Below are positions 6,628 to 15,134 of a stretch of DNA of 19,424 bases, in pieces; position 1 is the stretch's first letter, and each line of letters starts with the position of its first letter. The position numbers and the translations under genes are program-made. Below the pieces are notes generated by a model, which was not told the origin of the DNA, ran no database searches, and saw only the letters and a list, made by a program, of their open reading frames with translations. Source of the DNA: Synergistaceae bacterium (GTDB lineage Bacteria > Synergistota > Synergistia > Synergistales > Aminobacteriaceae); NCBI GenBank assembly GCA_017427625.1, contig JAFRSL010000058.1, forward strand, positions 1-19,424, given 5' to 3'.

Positions 6628-7092
6628 ATGCGCGTTGAAGAACTTAAGGAAGCATACAATCTTGAAGGACATTCCGAAGGAGGCTGGTTCTCGGAAGTCT
6701 ACACGTCTCCCGAAGAAAAGGACAGCAGGCATTTTGCCGGGAGCATATATTTTCTTCTTGACGGGGCGGAAATATCTCACTTTCACCAGATAGACTGCGA
6801 CGAAATTTGGTACTACCACGAAGGCTGCGGAATGAAAATCACGGTGCTTCATGACGGAGAAAAGAAGGAATATTTGCTCGGTGCTAATATCCATGAAGGC
6901 GAAAGGCACATGGCCATAATCCCCAAAGGAGCTGTATTCGCAGCTGAAAATCTCAGGAAGGACGGCTTCACTTTCGTTTCCTGCGTTACTTCTCCCAAAT
7001 TCATGTACGAGGGCTTCAGATTAGTCGGCAAAAACGAAATCAGAGAGAGATTTACTGATATAGCTGACGATGTAGATTACTTGGCATATTAG
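6628..7092 (+). CDS. DUF985 (Cupin_5) family protein
   Basis: A 154-residue cupin. The opening EAYNLEGHSEGGWFSEVYTS fits the DUF985/Cupin_5 signature (L-HPEGGWF-E-Y-S). The barrel carries HFHQIDCDEIWYYHEG with likely metal or ligand residues His51, His53 and Glu59, and a second strand set GERHMAIIPKGAVFAAE. Structures from this family show a small-molecule pocket, and sugar- or nucleotide-related binding has been proposed, but no reaction is established. AGAGGTG lies upstream of the ATG. The gene stands between the kinase and the importer, so a role in handling the same sugar, for example epimerisation, is an attractive but unproven inference. Confidence 0.88.
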   Translation: MRVEELKEAYNLEGHSEGGWFSEVYTSPEEKDSRHFAGSIYFLLDGAEISHFHQIDCDEIWYYHEGCGMKITVLHDGEKKEYLLGANIHEGERHMAIIPKGAVFAAENLRKDGFTFVSCVTSPKFMYEGFRLVGKNEIRERFTDIADDVDYLAY

Positions 7093-7133
7093 ATTTTCCG
7101 AAAATATTTACTGCAAAAATTCAATCCTTGCTG

Positions 7134-7139
7134 TATAAT
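7134..7139 (+). promoter_or_regulatory. Promoter (-10) of the sugar ABC transporter operon
   Basis: A consensus TATAAT lies about 58 bases before the binding-protein ATG in an AT-rich gap of 104 bases. The -35 region (CTGCAA at 7111-7116, 17 bases away) is poor. A short inverted repeat, TTTTA-TCGCG-TAAAA at 7154-7168, falls just after the expected start site and could be an operator. AGGAGG (7179-7184) is the ribosome site. Confidence 0.5.
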
Positions 7140-7196
7140 TACTTTACTCAATTTTTTATCGCGTAAAATTTTATTCACAGGAGGATTTTTCTCATC

Positions 7197-8120
7197 ATGA
7201 AAAAACTTTTCGTAGCATTCCTAGCAGTATGCCTCATCGTCAGTGCGGCAAGTGTCGTCAGCGCGCAGGGCAAGAAGTTCGGCGCAACCTACATGACCAT
7301 GAACAACCCGTTCTTCGGTGTCATGAACGACGCAATCAAAGCAGCAGTTGAGGCCAACGGCGACACCCTCATCACCCTCGACCCCGCGCTCGATCCCGTC
7401 AAGCAGATCTCACAGATCGAGGACATGGTAGCTCAGGGCGTTGACGCAATCTTCCTCAACCCCGTCGACTGGCAGGCAGTAGCTCCCGGACTCATGGCCG
7501 CCCACGAAGCTGGAATCCCCATCATCAACGTTGACGCAGCTGTCTACGATGAGGACTACGTAGCTTGCATCGTCGCATCCGACAACCTCGCTGCCGGACT
7601 CGTCTGCGCTGAGGACATGCTCAAGCGTCTTCCCAAAGGCGGAGAGGCAATCATTCTCGGCCACCCCACAACGAAGACAGGCATTGACCGTATCGCAAAC
7701 TTCAAGGCCACGATCGAGAAGCACCCTGAGTTCACGATTGGTGCAGAGGACAGCTCAGAAGGTCAGCTTGAAATCGCAATGCCCAAGATGGAGAACATCA
7801 TTCAGGCTCACCCGAACATGGCCGTCGTAATGTGCGTCAATGACCCGACAGCACGCGGCGTAATTCAGGCTCTCAAAGCGGCCGACATGAAGGGCGTACT
7901 CATCTACGGCGTTGACGGTTCACCCGATGCCAAGAAGGCAATCAAGGAAGGCGACATGACCGGAACAGCAGCGCAGTCCCCAATCAACATCGGCAAGATC
8001 GGCGTTGAGATGGCCTACAAGATTCTCGCGGGCGAAAAGGTTGAGAAGCATATCCCGGTACCCGTACAGCTCATCACAGCAGAGAATGTTGACGAGTTCG
8101 GAGTTGACGGCTGGCAGTAG
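7197..8120 (+). CDS. Sugar ABC transporter substrate-binding protein (periplasmic, RbsB-like)
   Basis: A 307-residue periplasmic binding protein of the type I (ribose/galactose, Peripla_BP_4) class. Residues 1-23 form a Sec signal peptide (basic MKK, hydrophobic core, VSA cleavage before QG). Cys12 is not in a lipobox, so the protein should be soluble in a periplasm rather than a lipoprotein, which suggests a diderm cell. The mature part begins KKFGATYMTMNNPFFGVM and contains QISQIEDMVAQGVDAIFLNP, the typical linker and sugar-site region, then a late GVDGSPDAKKAIKEGDMTGT, also typical. The conserved ligand loops point to a pentose, hexose or similar sugar without saying which. Codon use is strongly biased and the gene is followed by a stabilising hairpin, both consistent with high expression. 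Confidence 0.93.
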   Translation: MKKLFVAFLAVCLIVSAASVVSAQGKKFGATYMTMNNPFFGVMNDAIKAAVEANGDTLITLDPALDPVKQISQIEDMVAQGVDAIFLNPVDWQAVAPGLMAAHEAGIPIINVDAAVYDEDYVACIVASDNLAAGLVCAEDMLKRLPKGGEAIILGHPTTKTGIDRIANFKATIEKHPEFTIGAEDSSEGQLEIAMPKMENIIQAHPNMAVVMCVNDPTARGVIQALKAADMKGVLIYGVDGSPDAKKAIKEGDMTGTAAQSPINIGKIGVEMAYKILAGEKVEKHIPVPVQLITAENVDEFGVDGWQ

Positions 8121-8132
8121 AATCTGACTGAC

Positions 8133-8170
8133 AGAGGCAGGGGCATTCCCAAAAAGGTGTTCCTGCCTTT
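8133..8170 (+). terminator. Intercistronic hairpin after the binding-protein gene
   Basis: AGGCAGGGGCA (8135-8145) pairs with TGTTCCTGCCT (8158-8168) with two G:U pairs, extendable by two pairs at the base, followed by TTGTGTTT. It lies 14 bases after the binding-protein stop and before the ATPase ribosome site. As an imperfect terminator or 3' stabiliser it would give more binding protein than membrane components, a common arrangement in such operons. Confidence 0.65.
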
Positions 8171-8195
8171 GTGTTTAACGGAGGTGAAAGTTTTT

Positions 8196-9710
8196 ATGGC
8201 AGAAGAAAATATTTTGCTCCAGATGAAGCACATTCACAAGAAATTTCCCGGTGTTTACGCACTCAAGGACGTAAATTTTGAGCTTAAGGCCGGAGAAGTC
8301 CACGCATTACTCGGCGAGAACGGAGCAGGTAAGTCAACCCTCATAAAATGCCTTGCAGGTATATACATTCCCGAAGAAGGAGAAGTAATCGTAAAGGGCA
8401 AGTCTCACATCATGAAGAGCGTTGCCGACTCTCAGGCTCACGGAATCAGCGTAATCCATCAGGAATTGTGCCTCGTCCCGTACCTTTCAATCGCTGAGAA
8501 CATGTATCTCGGACGCGAGAAGAACGTTGCGGGAGTCATCAAGCGCGGCGAGGAGAATGAAGCGGCGAAGAAGATGCTTTCACGTTTGGGACTCGACTTT
8601 GACCCGAACACTCTCATAAAAGACCTCAGCATTGCACAGCAGCAGATGGTAGAAATTGCGAAGGCGCTCTCTGTTGATGCTGACATTCTAGTTATGGACG
8701 AGCCTACAGCGTCATTGACCGACAAGGAGACGGAAGTCCTCTTCGAGACCATGAGGCAGCTCAAGGCAGAGGGAATCGGAATCATCTACATTTCCCACAG
8801 AATGAGCGAGCTTTTTGCGATAACCGACAGAGTTACGATAATGCGCGACGGTCAGTATGTCGGGACAGTCAACACGCGCGAGACAACGAATGACCAGCTA
8901 ATCGCAATGATGGTAGGGCGCGAACTTACACAGCTCTACTTCAAGGACGAGGTCAAACCGGGCAAAGTTGTTGTTGAAGTGAAGGACCTCGTATCGCCTC
9001 CTTTCGTGAATGGCGTATCATTCGCGGTTCGAGAGGGTGAGATTGTCGGAATGTCTGGGCTTGTTGGCGCTGGAAGGTCTGAGACTTCACATTGCATCTT
9101 CGGAATTGATGACAAGTACACGGGCGAGATTCTGATTGACGGAAAGCCTGTTCACATTCGCTCGGTTCGTCAGGCAATGCAGAACGGAATAGCCTTAGTC
9201 CCGGAAAATCGCAAGGAGGAGGGACTCGTACTCATCAACTCGGTGGGATACAACCTCACGTTGACGGTGCTTCACGAGATATTCAGGGGCAGGCCGCTCG
9301 GCAACATCGCAAAAGAAGCAGAGACGATTGCGCGCTACATCAACGAGCTTGCGATAAAGACACCTTCAGCCGACCAGCTTGCGGAGAATCTCTCAGGCGG
9401 AAACCAGCAGAAGATAGTCATAGCGAAATGGCTCGCAACGAAACCTAAACTCTTAATCCTCGACGAACCTACTAGGGGCGTTGATGTCGGAGCGAGGGCG
9501 GAGATTTACGGCTTCATGAACGAACTTGCGAAACAGGGAGTTGCGATATTGATGATAAGCTCGGATCTTCCGGAGGTCATCAACATGTCGGACAGGGTGC
9601 TTGTAATGCACGAGGGGAGAATAACGGCCAATCTCGGCAAGAATGAGCTAAGTCAGGAAACAATAATGCGTTACGCAACAGGAACAGGGGGAAATGCAAA
9701 TGCCGCTTGA
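8196..9710 (+). CDS. Sugar ABC transporter ATP-binding protein (RbsA/MglA type, two ABC domains)
   Basis: A 504-residue double ATPase of the carbohydrate-uptake-2 type. The first domain has Walker A GENGAGKST (residues 40-48), signature LSIAQQQM and Walker B ILVMDEPTAS. The second has the degenerate Walker A GLVGAGRSET normal for this family, a canonical signature LSGGNQQK and Walker B LLILDEPTRGVDVG. It powers import together with the downstream permease. The frame is open from 8157, but the ATG at 8196 follows GGAGGTGA by nine bases and fits family N-termini; the extra 13 residues would start inside the hairpin. The stop lies within the start of the permease gene. Confidence 0.95.
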   Translation: MAEENILLQMKHIHKKFPGVYALKDVNFELKAGEVHALLGENGAGKSTLIKCLAGIYIPEEGEVIVKGKSHIMKSVADSQAHGISVIHQELCLVPYLSIAENMYLGREKNVAGVIKRGEENEAAKKMLSRLGLDFDPNTLIKDLSIAQQQMVEIAKALSVDADILVMDEPTASLTDKETEVLFETMRQLKAEGIGIIYISHRMSELFAITDRVTIMRDGQYVGTVNTRETTNDQLIAMMVGRELTQLYFKDEVKPGKVVVEVKDLVSPPFVNGVSFAVREGEIVGMSGLVGAGRSETSHCIFGIDDKYTGEILIDGKPVHIRSVRQAMQNGIALVPENRKEEGLVLINSVGYNLTLTVLHEIFRGRPLGNIAKEAETIARYINELAIKTPSADQLAENLSGGNQQKIVIAKWLATKPKLLILDEPTRGVDVGARAEIYGFMNELAKQGVAILMISSDLPEVINMSDRVLVMHEGRITANLGKNELSQETIMRYATGTGGNANAA

Positions 9711-10674
9711 GAACAACACAATACAGGCACAGAACGGAGTAGTGCGCTACCTTAAGGACAACATGGGGACGCTGATAGGATTGCTTGCGATGTGCGTGAT
9801 CCTTTCATTCACGACGAACGGAGTCTTTTACTCACAGAGGAACTTGGTGAACGTACTGCGTCAGGTGTCATCGAATGCCTGCCTCGCTTTCGGAATGACA
9901 TTCGCAATCATAACGGGAGGGATTGACCTTTCAGTCGGCTCAATCCTCGCTATAGCCGGAACTTTGAGCGCGGGCCTTATCGTTAAGAGCGGCTTCAGCG
10001 TTCCGGGTGCAGTCGCAACGTCAATCCTGATCGGTACGGCACTGGGACTCTTCAACGGCTTCGTAATCGCAAAGACGACGATCCCGCCATTCATCGTAAC
10101 GCTTGCAATGATGCAGATGGCAAGAGGCGCTGCGTACATCTACTCGAACGGCCAGCCAATACGCGCGATGATTCCTGAGTACCAGATAATCGGAACGGGC
10201 TATCTCGGGCCTATACCCTATCCGGTCATCTACATGACGGTGTTCCTGATAATATGCGTCATTCTTCTGAGCAAGACGAGGTTTGGGAGACATGTCTATG
10301 CGGTCGGCGGAAATGACAAGGCAGCCATATTCTCCGGCGTTAATGTTGCGAGGACGAAGATGATGGTCTACACGATGAGCGGATTCTTGGCGGCGTTCAC
10401 GGGGGTTGTACTCTGCGCGAGAATGGCATCAGGTCAGCCAACAGCAGGACAGAGCTTTGAGATGGACGCTATTGCTGCGACGGTTCTCGGCGGAACATCA
10501 ATGTCTGGCGGCGTTGGTAAAATCGGCTCAACGATGATCGGCGTACTCATCATCGGAGTGCTGAACAACGGCTTGAACCTTCTTGGGCTTAACTCATTCT
10601 GGCAGCAGATTGCGAAGGGTATCGTGATATTGCTGGCGGTCTATGTTGATATGCTGAAGAAACGCAGGAAGTAA
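9700..10674 (+). CDS. Sugar ABC transporter permease (RbsC type)
   Basis: A 324-residue polytopic membrane protein of the branched-chain/ribose permease superfamily (BPD_transp_2). Many hydrophobic helices are visible. The family signatures are ITGGIDLSVGSILAIAGTL near the N-terminal third, the G-FNGFVIAKTTIPPFIVTLAM segment, RTKMMVYTMSGFLAAFTGVV, and GQSFEMDAIAATVLGGTSMSGGVGKIGSTMIG (the coupling-helix region). It forms the channel for the sugar delivered by the binding protein. Two ATGs compete: 9694 and 9700. I prefer 9700 because the GGGGGA ribosome site is too close to 9694; either way it overlaps the ATPase gene by 11-17 bases. It is the last gene before the terminator. Confidence 0.94.
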   Translation: MPLENNTIQAQNGVVRYLKDNMGTLIGLLAMCVILSFTTNGVFYSQRNLVNVLRQVSSNACLAFGMTFAIITGGIDLSVGSILAIAGTLSAGLIVKSGFSVPGAVATSILIGTALGLFNGFVIAKTTIPPFIVTLAMMQMARGAAYIYSNGQPIRAMIPEYQIIGTGYLGPIPYPVIYMTVFLIICVILLSKTRFGRHVYAVGGNDKAAIFSGVNVARTKMMVYTMSGFLAAFTGVVLCARMASGQPTAGQSFEMDAIAATVLGGTSMSGGVGKIGSTMIGVLIIGVLNNGLNLLGLNSFWQQIAKGIVILLAVYVDMLKKRRK

Positions 10675-10699
10675 TCCGGAAGTCAGGGAAATCAAAACG

Positions 10700-10737
10700 G
10701 CTGCAAGGGAGCATTCAAACTTCTTTGCAGCTTTTTT
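10700..10737. terminator. Bidirectional terminator between transporter operon and mcrC
   Basis: GCTGCAAGGGAG (10700-10711) pairs with CTTCTTTGCAGC (10720-10731) as a 12-bp stem with two G:U pairs and an eight-base loop. On the plus strand six T's follow (10732-10737). On the minus strand CGTTTTGATTT follows, so it can also end the mcrBC transcript, whose stop codon overlaps the T-run. Confidence 0.85.
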
Positions 10738-12034
10738 ATTGGGCTATGAGCAGGGAACGAAGCTTCGATAGGTTCTCTTCAATGTTTGCAACGTCCACAA
10801 AGAACAACCTCACGCTTACACCGTCACGGCTGCCAAGTGAAATTTCCGGGTGATCGCGCATTTCCTCATTCAACGGGTACAACAGCCAGACTTCTGGTGC
10901 TTCATACTTTTTCGAGTACGCGTACATCTGATACATATCCGACTGCAATATTCCATAATTGACTCTTTGGTCATCAACTAAGCTCTTCCATTTTGTATCA
11001 AGAATAATCTTGGAACCGTCATTGCGAGTTATAACAATATCCGGCCTAAGCGCGAACTGCTGCGGAGAGTCAAAGAGGTAATATCCTTTATCCTGAGAAG
11101 AAACGTTCCAGTTCAAATCAAGCAGTGTCTTCTTCAGCTGCTGCGTAACATAGGACTCGAAAACCTTCTCCATAGGGAACAGCAATGCTACAGCGTTCTG
11201 ATCACCGGAGAATGTCGTGAAGCTCTTGTTTAGAAGGAATACTTTGGACCATTGCATCAGAACATCATAGTCCTTAGTGTTTCGGTCAATTACAACATGC
11301 ACGAAGTCCTCTTGAATATTTGTTGATGCCTCCACCATTTCAAAGGCCGTTAAAAGTTGCCTGATTTCTTTCTGATTTTCTGAGCTACTGGTCATTTCTT
11401 GGAGCTTTAATAACGTTGCCTTTACCAGACGATTTTCTGCACGGTCTACTAAATATTCATCATACCTGACATAGAAACGTTCACCATGAGCAATATTTCT
11501 TTTGATTTGCTCACTTACAACGAGTTTTCCCTTAAAGAAATTCAAATTGTCTTCCCTGACAACATAGGCAGATTTGATCGCGTGCTTAATAAGTGTACGT
11601 ACATTTTGAAGATACATGTTGATGAAGATGTCATATAGCGTCATCCTGTCAATCTTAAGGTTTGCGTCGTTGAAGACTTTGCTCGGGAAATCCTTCATGC
11701 TTCGTAGCATACGAATGAATACTCTCTTGGTCTCTTCATTCCCGCTATCTGGATTAGTTCCAAAGTCAATTTTAGGGAGCACCTGTATCTGATAACCGTT
11801 TTTCATTTGAATGAGGCCGACATAATTACTGACTGAAATGAGGTAGCCAACGTTCCTACGAAAGCCGATCTTTAAGAACGCCAAAGCATCCGCATGCTCC
11901 TCATCAGCGGCAAAAACATGAATGAATTCCTTAAGATCATTGAAGATTTTTTCTGGGAGGTAAGCGTATTCATCTTTGAAATCCGGATTACAGGTAATCT
12001 TGTCGAACTCCCTTACTTCTAGTAGCTTCGTCAT
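10736..12034 (-). CDS. mcrC: McrC-like subunit of a modification-dependent restriction system
   Basis: A 432-residue McrC homologue. The N-terminal half (about residues 55-210) includes IGFRRNVGYLISVSNYVGLI and a QVLPKI segment typical of McrC. The C-terminal PD-(D/E)XK nuclease shows FPMEKVFESYV (Glu294 region), LRPDIVI (Asp332) and IILDTKWK (Asp346, Lys348), so the catalytic set looks intact. McrC cuts DNA when bound to the translocating McrB ring. It begins one base after the mcrB stop, with AAGGAGATA at the end of mcrB as its ribosome site, so the pair is translated together. Base composition is more AT-rich than the transporter genes next door. Confidence 0.92.
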   Translation of the reverse strand: MTKLLEVREFDKITCNPDFKDEYAYLPEKIFNDLKEFIHVFAADEEHADALAFLKIGFRRNVGYLISVSNYVGLIQMKNGYQIQVLPKIDFGTNPDSGNEETKRVFIRMLRSMKDFPSKVFNDANLKIDRMTLYDIFINMYLQNVRTLIKHAIKSAYVVREDNLNFFKGKLVVSEQIKRNIAHGERFYVRYDEYLVDRAENRLVKATLLKLQEMTSSSENQKEIRQLLTAFEMVEASTNIQEDFVHVVIDRNTKDYDVLMQWSKVFLLNKSFTTFSGDQNAVALLFPMEKVFESYVTQQLKKTLLDLNWNVSSQDKGYYLFDSPQQFALRPDIVITRNDGSKIILDTKWKSLVDDQRVNYGILQSDMYQMYAYSKKYEAPEVWLLYPLNEEMRDHPEISLGSRDGVSVRLFFVDVANIEENLSKLRSLLIAQ

Positions 12035-12035
12035 T

Positions 12036-15000
12036 CTATATCTCCTTGCCTATCTGTTTATAACTCTCCGGTTTTCTGAACGCGGAATGTTGAATTACGT
12101 AATCCTTTTCTGGCAAATCAATATCGGGATTCCCATTGAAGACATCTTTTACCTTTACCGGCTGGTCAAGAATAAACTTGAACTCGTCATCCTTCGCGTT
12201 ATCCCCAAGAACTAGCTGAATCTTCTCGTAGTCCTCATAGAAATATTCTTGGAGAAGCGGGATAACATCTTTTTCAAAAATCTCTGCAAGTGTCTCAAGT
12301 GAAGGACTTTCTGCAAGCTTAGTGAAGAAAGCATGACCGATGGTATGCTCACGGTCAAAGAGATACTTTATTCTCTCATTGATGACGTCGAGCATTCTTG
12401 CTACGTTTAGTTCCTGATCTCCAATGGTTATCTTTCCTGCGCCCATATCCTCCAATACTTTTGAATCCGGCATAATCTCAACAAACTCAAAACGCCTTCG
12501 CAACGCTGTATCCATCAAAGCGATTGAACGGTCCGCCGTGTTCATGGTACCGATGATATAGACATTCTGAGGAACCGAGAAAAGTTCTTGGGAATATGGC
12601 AGGGTTACATTCATTTCTTCTGAAGCTCCGGCGCGCTTTGTGTCCTCAATCAGAGTGATAAGCTCACCGAAAATCTTGGAGATATTCCCACGATTTATCT
12701 CATCGATTATGAAGACACACGGTTTTGTCTCATGTTCAACATCCATCACAGGTTCGTCCAGGTATTTATTAAGGATCTTTGAGATTGCGTCCATTCCGAT
12801 ATAGTCAAACGAGAATACAGGAAATCGTGAGAGCATCTTTCTGCCATTCGGGAGAAATTGAAGAATGTCCTGGTCAATGTCCTTTACAAGCCACTCAACC
12901 GCACGGCTTCTCGGGTATCTATCCTGCGACTTGTCATACAAATATTCGCCGGTAATGACGCCTATCGCATCGATACTTTTATTGCTCTTTTCTATGACAA
13001 CGAGGTCGCCAACTTCCATAGAGTTCTTGAAGTCTGAGACCATATGTTTTGCGTTCCATGAGATTTTATCGTCGGCAACGAAATCTCCATCAACGTCATC
13101 GTCATCAACTTCACTCCAGCCAAGACGAATTTCGCCGTTTTCAAAGCACTGCTTTTTCAGAGCCGTCATTCCGGTTCCGCCAAGTATCATACCCCAGATT
13201 TTGGGCTCTGCCTTTATTTGCGCATTTGTTGTGGAGTTTACCTTGACTGTTCCTGCTCGGTTACAGAAAGCCTTGAACACTCCGTCTTCGATTGTGTAGC
13301 TGAGAGTTTCGCTGTTTATCCCGAGTTTCGGCTTGATCCCCTCAATGAACTCTTCGTAGCCATAAGATTGATGGAAAGTCGTGAAGGCTATTCGATCATT
13401 ATTACGCAGCTCGTTGTATCGCTGAAGAACATCCTGGTATGGCTCATTCTTTACATCATCAAGAGATTTTCCGTCACAGATTGCCACCGCATAAATGACG
13501 GAGTTGTATGTCTTTCCCGTTCCTGGAGGCCCATATAATATGGTGTTGTGAGCAAACTGCGCCGCTTGCGTTTTCTCTTCTATTTCAAACGTTCCTTCAG
13601 CTATGATCCTTCCCATTGCTTCGATTACTGGAACTCGCATTTTCCAGCAATAAGTACCTTGCGTTTTGTCTTTTATGTGCTTTCCTTGAAAGAGAATCGG
13701 CCAATAATTTGAATTCTTTTCCTCTCGCGGAAGCACTGGACAATTTGTTTCTTTTGCAATTTTGCTAGCAACCGTAGACATATAGCTGATATAGTGGGCT
13801 GGGTCGTATCCATACTTGTCGCCCATCTGTTTGCACGTACCGAGATGATTCGGCATTTGATACATCTCGTATAGTGCCTGAAGCCAATCGCGTTTTACGA
13901 CACTCTCATTCAAGAATAGATCATGATACTGTTCTGCTGAGATACCGGGATCGTATTCCGTAAGGCTTGGCCACCAATCTTTCTCCTCCATCACATACTC
14001 ATAGAGAGGCAGGATTTCTTTTACGGCTCTCAATGTTTCGCGGAACACAGTGCCTTCCGAATCTTTCTCAGGTAGATTTTCTACTGCTTCGATAATCTCG
14101 ACCTTTTGAATTATTCCGTCTTTGCGAAGTGCCTTTACCTTTTCGGTATCTTTATCATGGAAGTGATAGCTTTGGTCTTTGTATTGCGTTCTATAAGTCA
14201 TCCCATCTAGCAAATCACAGTCTAATAGACGCATTTGACGATCGTAATCCTCTATTTGGCTACTAATATCACGTGTCTCTGCTCTAATAGACAAGTAATA
14301 GCCTTCGCCGGGATAAACATCGTCATGCTTCTCAACCGATAACGAAACACTCTGGGGATAATCTTTCCATTCACTGTTCTTTAGCTCGATCCAAAAATAC
14401 TGTTCGACTGTCTGCCTCTGATTCATCCAACTAGAGCAGGAGACATACTCAAGAGAAGGAATCCAATCGGCAATCTTCTGTCCAAAGGCCTTAAATTTCT
14501 GGTATGCTTCCTGGCCGCGTGTTTTCAGCTCGATCATATATTCAGCCTGATCCCCAGCCTTATCCGGTACTATGTAATGCTCGCCGGAATAATCTGCCAG
14601 AAAAGAGACAATGCTGGCAAAATCATATCGTTCCTTATCTCGTGTTACAGCATCCCACAGAGTATATAGTGCCGGTAATACCTCAGGCTTAATTTCTATT
14701 CCTGAGCTTTGAGGGCTCCAATGTTGCGCGCTACACTTAGCGTTCAATTCATCCTGGGATACACACTCTTCCTTTTCATAGTCGAGTAAGCGGTCAAATT
14801 CAACATCTATATAATGAATTTTTTTCCCCTCAGATGATTTTACATCGCCATAGTGCTCGTTTTCATAGCTTTCCCTGATAACATGGCCGTGGCCGATAAG
14901 ACATCTTGGCTGTTCTCCGAGTTTAATCATGAACACTTCATCGCCGAGCTTTGGATTAGTGTTTAAGCAAGACCAACTCTCCATAACGGTCTGCCCTTTT

Positions 15001-15092
15001 TGAGTCTTAACGCATTTATCTGAATAGTGATCCCAGAACCAATTATCTTTGTTCCAGGCCAATAGCCAGACTCTTTTATCGTATTTCCTCAT
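12036..15092 (-). CDS. mcrB: McrB-like AAA+ GTPase with N-terminal EVE/PUA-like and MrcB-N-like sensor domains
   Basis: 1018 residues, more than twice E. coli McrB (about 460). In order: an EVE/PUA-like domain at about 5-145 (VWLLAWNKDNWFWDHYS, WSC, GHGHVIRESYE, WSPQSSGIEI); a region resembling MrcB-N (DUF3578) at about 155-365 (YFWIELKNSEWKDYPQS); a connector starting WWPSLTEYDPGIS (373-385) often seen in McrB-like proteins; then the AAA+ motor. The motor has Walker A GPPGTGKT (521-528), Walker B VFIIDEIN (793-800), the McrB signature MNTADRS (850-856) and arginines RRR (865-867). Between Walker A and B, residues about 630-775 hold an inserted domain (KIWGMILGGTG, IRLGWSEV, IDAIGVITGEY) that itself looks PUA/EVE-like. 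The ring hydrolyses GTP and drives McrC. AGAGG stands just upstream of the ATG. Domain names are by eye; the motor is certain. Confidence 0.93.
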   Translation of the reverse strand: MRKYDKRVWLLAWNKDNWFWDHYSDKCVKTQKGQTVMESWSCLNTNPKLGDEVFMIKLGEQPRCLIGHGHVIRESYENEHYGDVKSSEGKKIHYIDVEFDRLLDYEKEECVSQDELNAKCSAQHWSPQSSGIEIKPEVLPALYTLWDAVTRDKERYDFASIVSFLADYSGEHYIVPDKAGDQAEYMIELKTRGQEAYQKFKAFGQKIADWIPSLEYVSCSSWMNQRQTVEQYFWIELKNSEWKDYPQSVSLSVEKHDDVYPGEGYYLSIRAETRDISSQIEDYDRQMRLLDCDLLDGMTYRTQYKDQSYHFHDKDTEKVKALRKDGIIQKVEIIEAVENLPEKDSEGTVFRETLRAVKEILPLYEYVMEEKDWWPSLTEYDPGISAEQYHDLFLNESVVKRDWLQALYEMYQMPNHLGTCKQMGDKYGYDPAHYISYMSTVASKIAKETNCPVLPREEKNSNYWPILFQGKHIKDKTQGTYCWKMRVPVIEAMGRIIAEGTFEIEEKTQAAQFAHNTILYGPPGTGKTYNSVIYAVAICDGKSLDDVKNEPYQDVLQRYNELRNNDRIAFTTFHQSYGYEEFIEGIKPKLGINSETLSYTIEDGVFKAFCNRAGTVKVNSTTNAQIKAEPKIWGMILGGTGMTALKKQCFENGEIRLGWSEVDDDDVDGDFVADDKISWNAKHMVSDFKNSMEVGDLVVIEKSNKSIDAIGVITGEYLYDKSQDRYPRSRAVEWLVKDIDQDILQFLPNGRKMLSRFPVFSFDYIGMDAISKILNKYLDEPVMDVEHETKPCVFIIDEINRGNISKIFGELITLIEDTKRAGASEEMNVTLPYSQELFSVPQNVYIIGTMNTADRSIALMDTALRRRFEFVEIMPDSKVLEDMGAGKITIGDQELNVARMLDVINERIKYLFDREHTIGHAFFTKLAESPSLETLAEIFEKDVIPLLQEYFYEDYEKIQLVLGDNAKDDEFKFILDQPVKVKDVFNGNPDIDLPEKDYVIQHSAFRKPESYKQIGKEI

Positions 15093-15134
15093 CTTTTGCC
15101 TCTGTAAGAAGTTTGCTGCAAATTCATAAAACAG

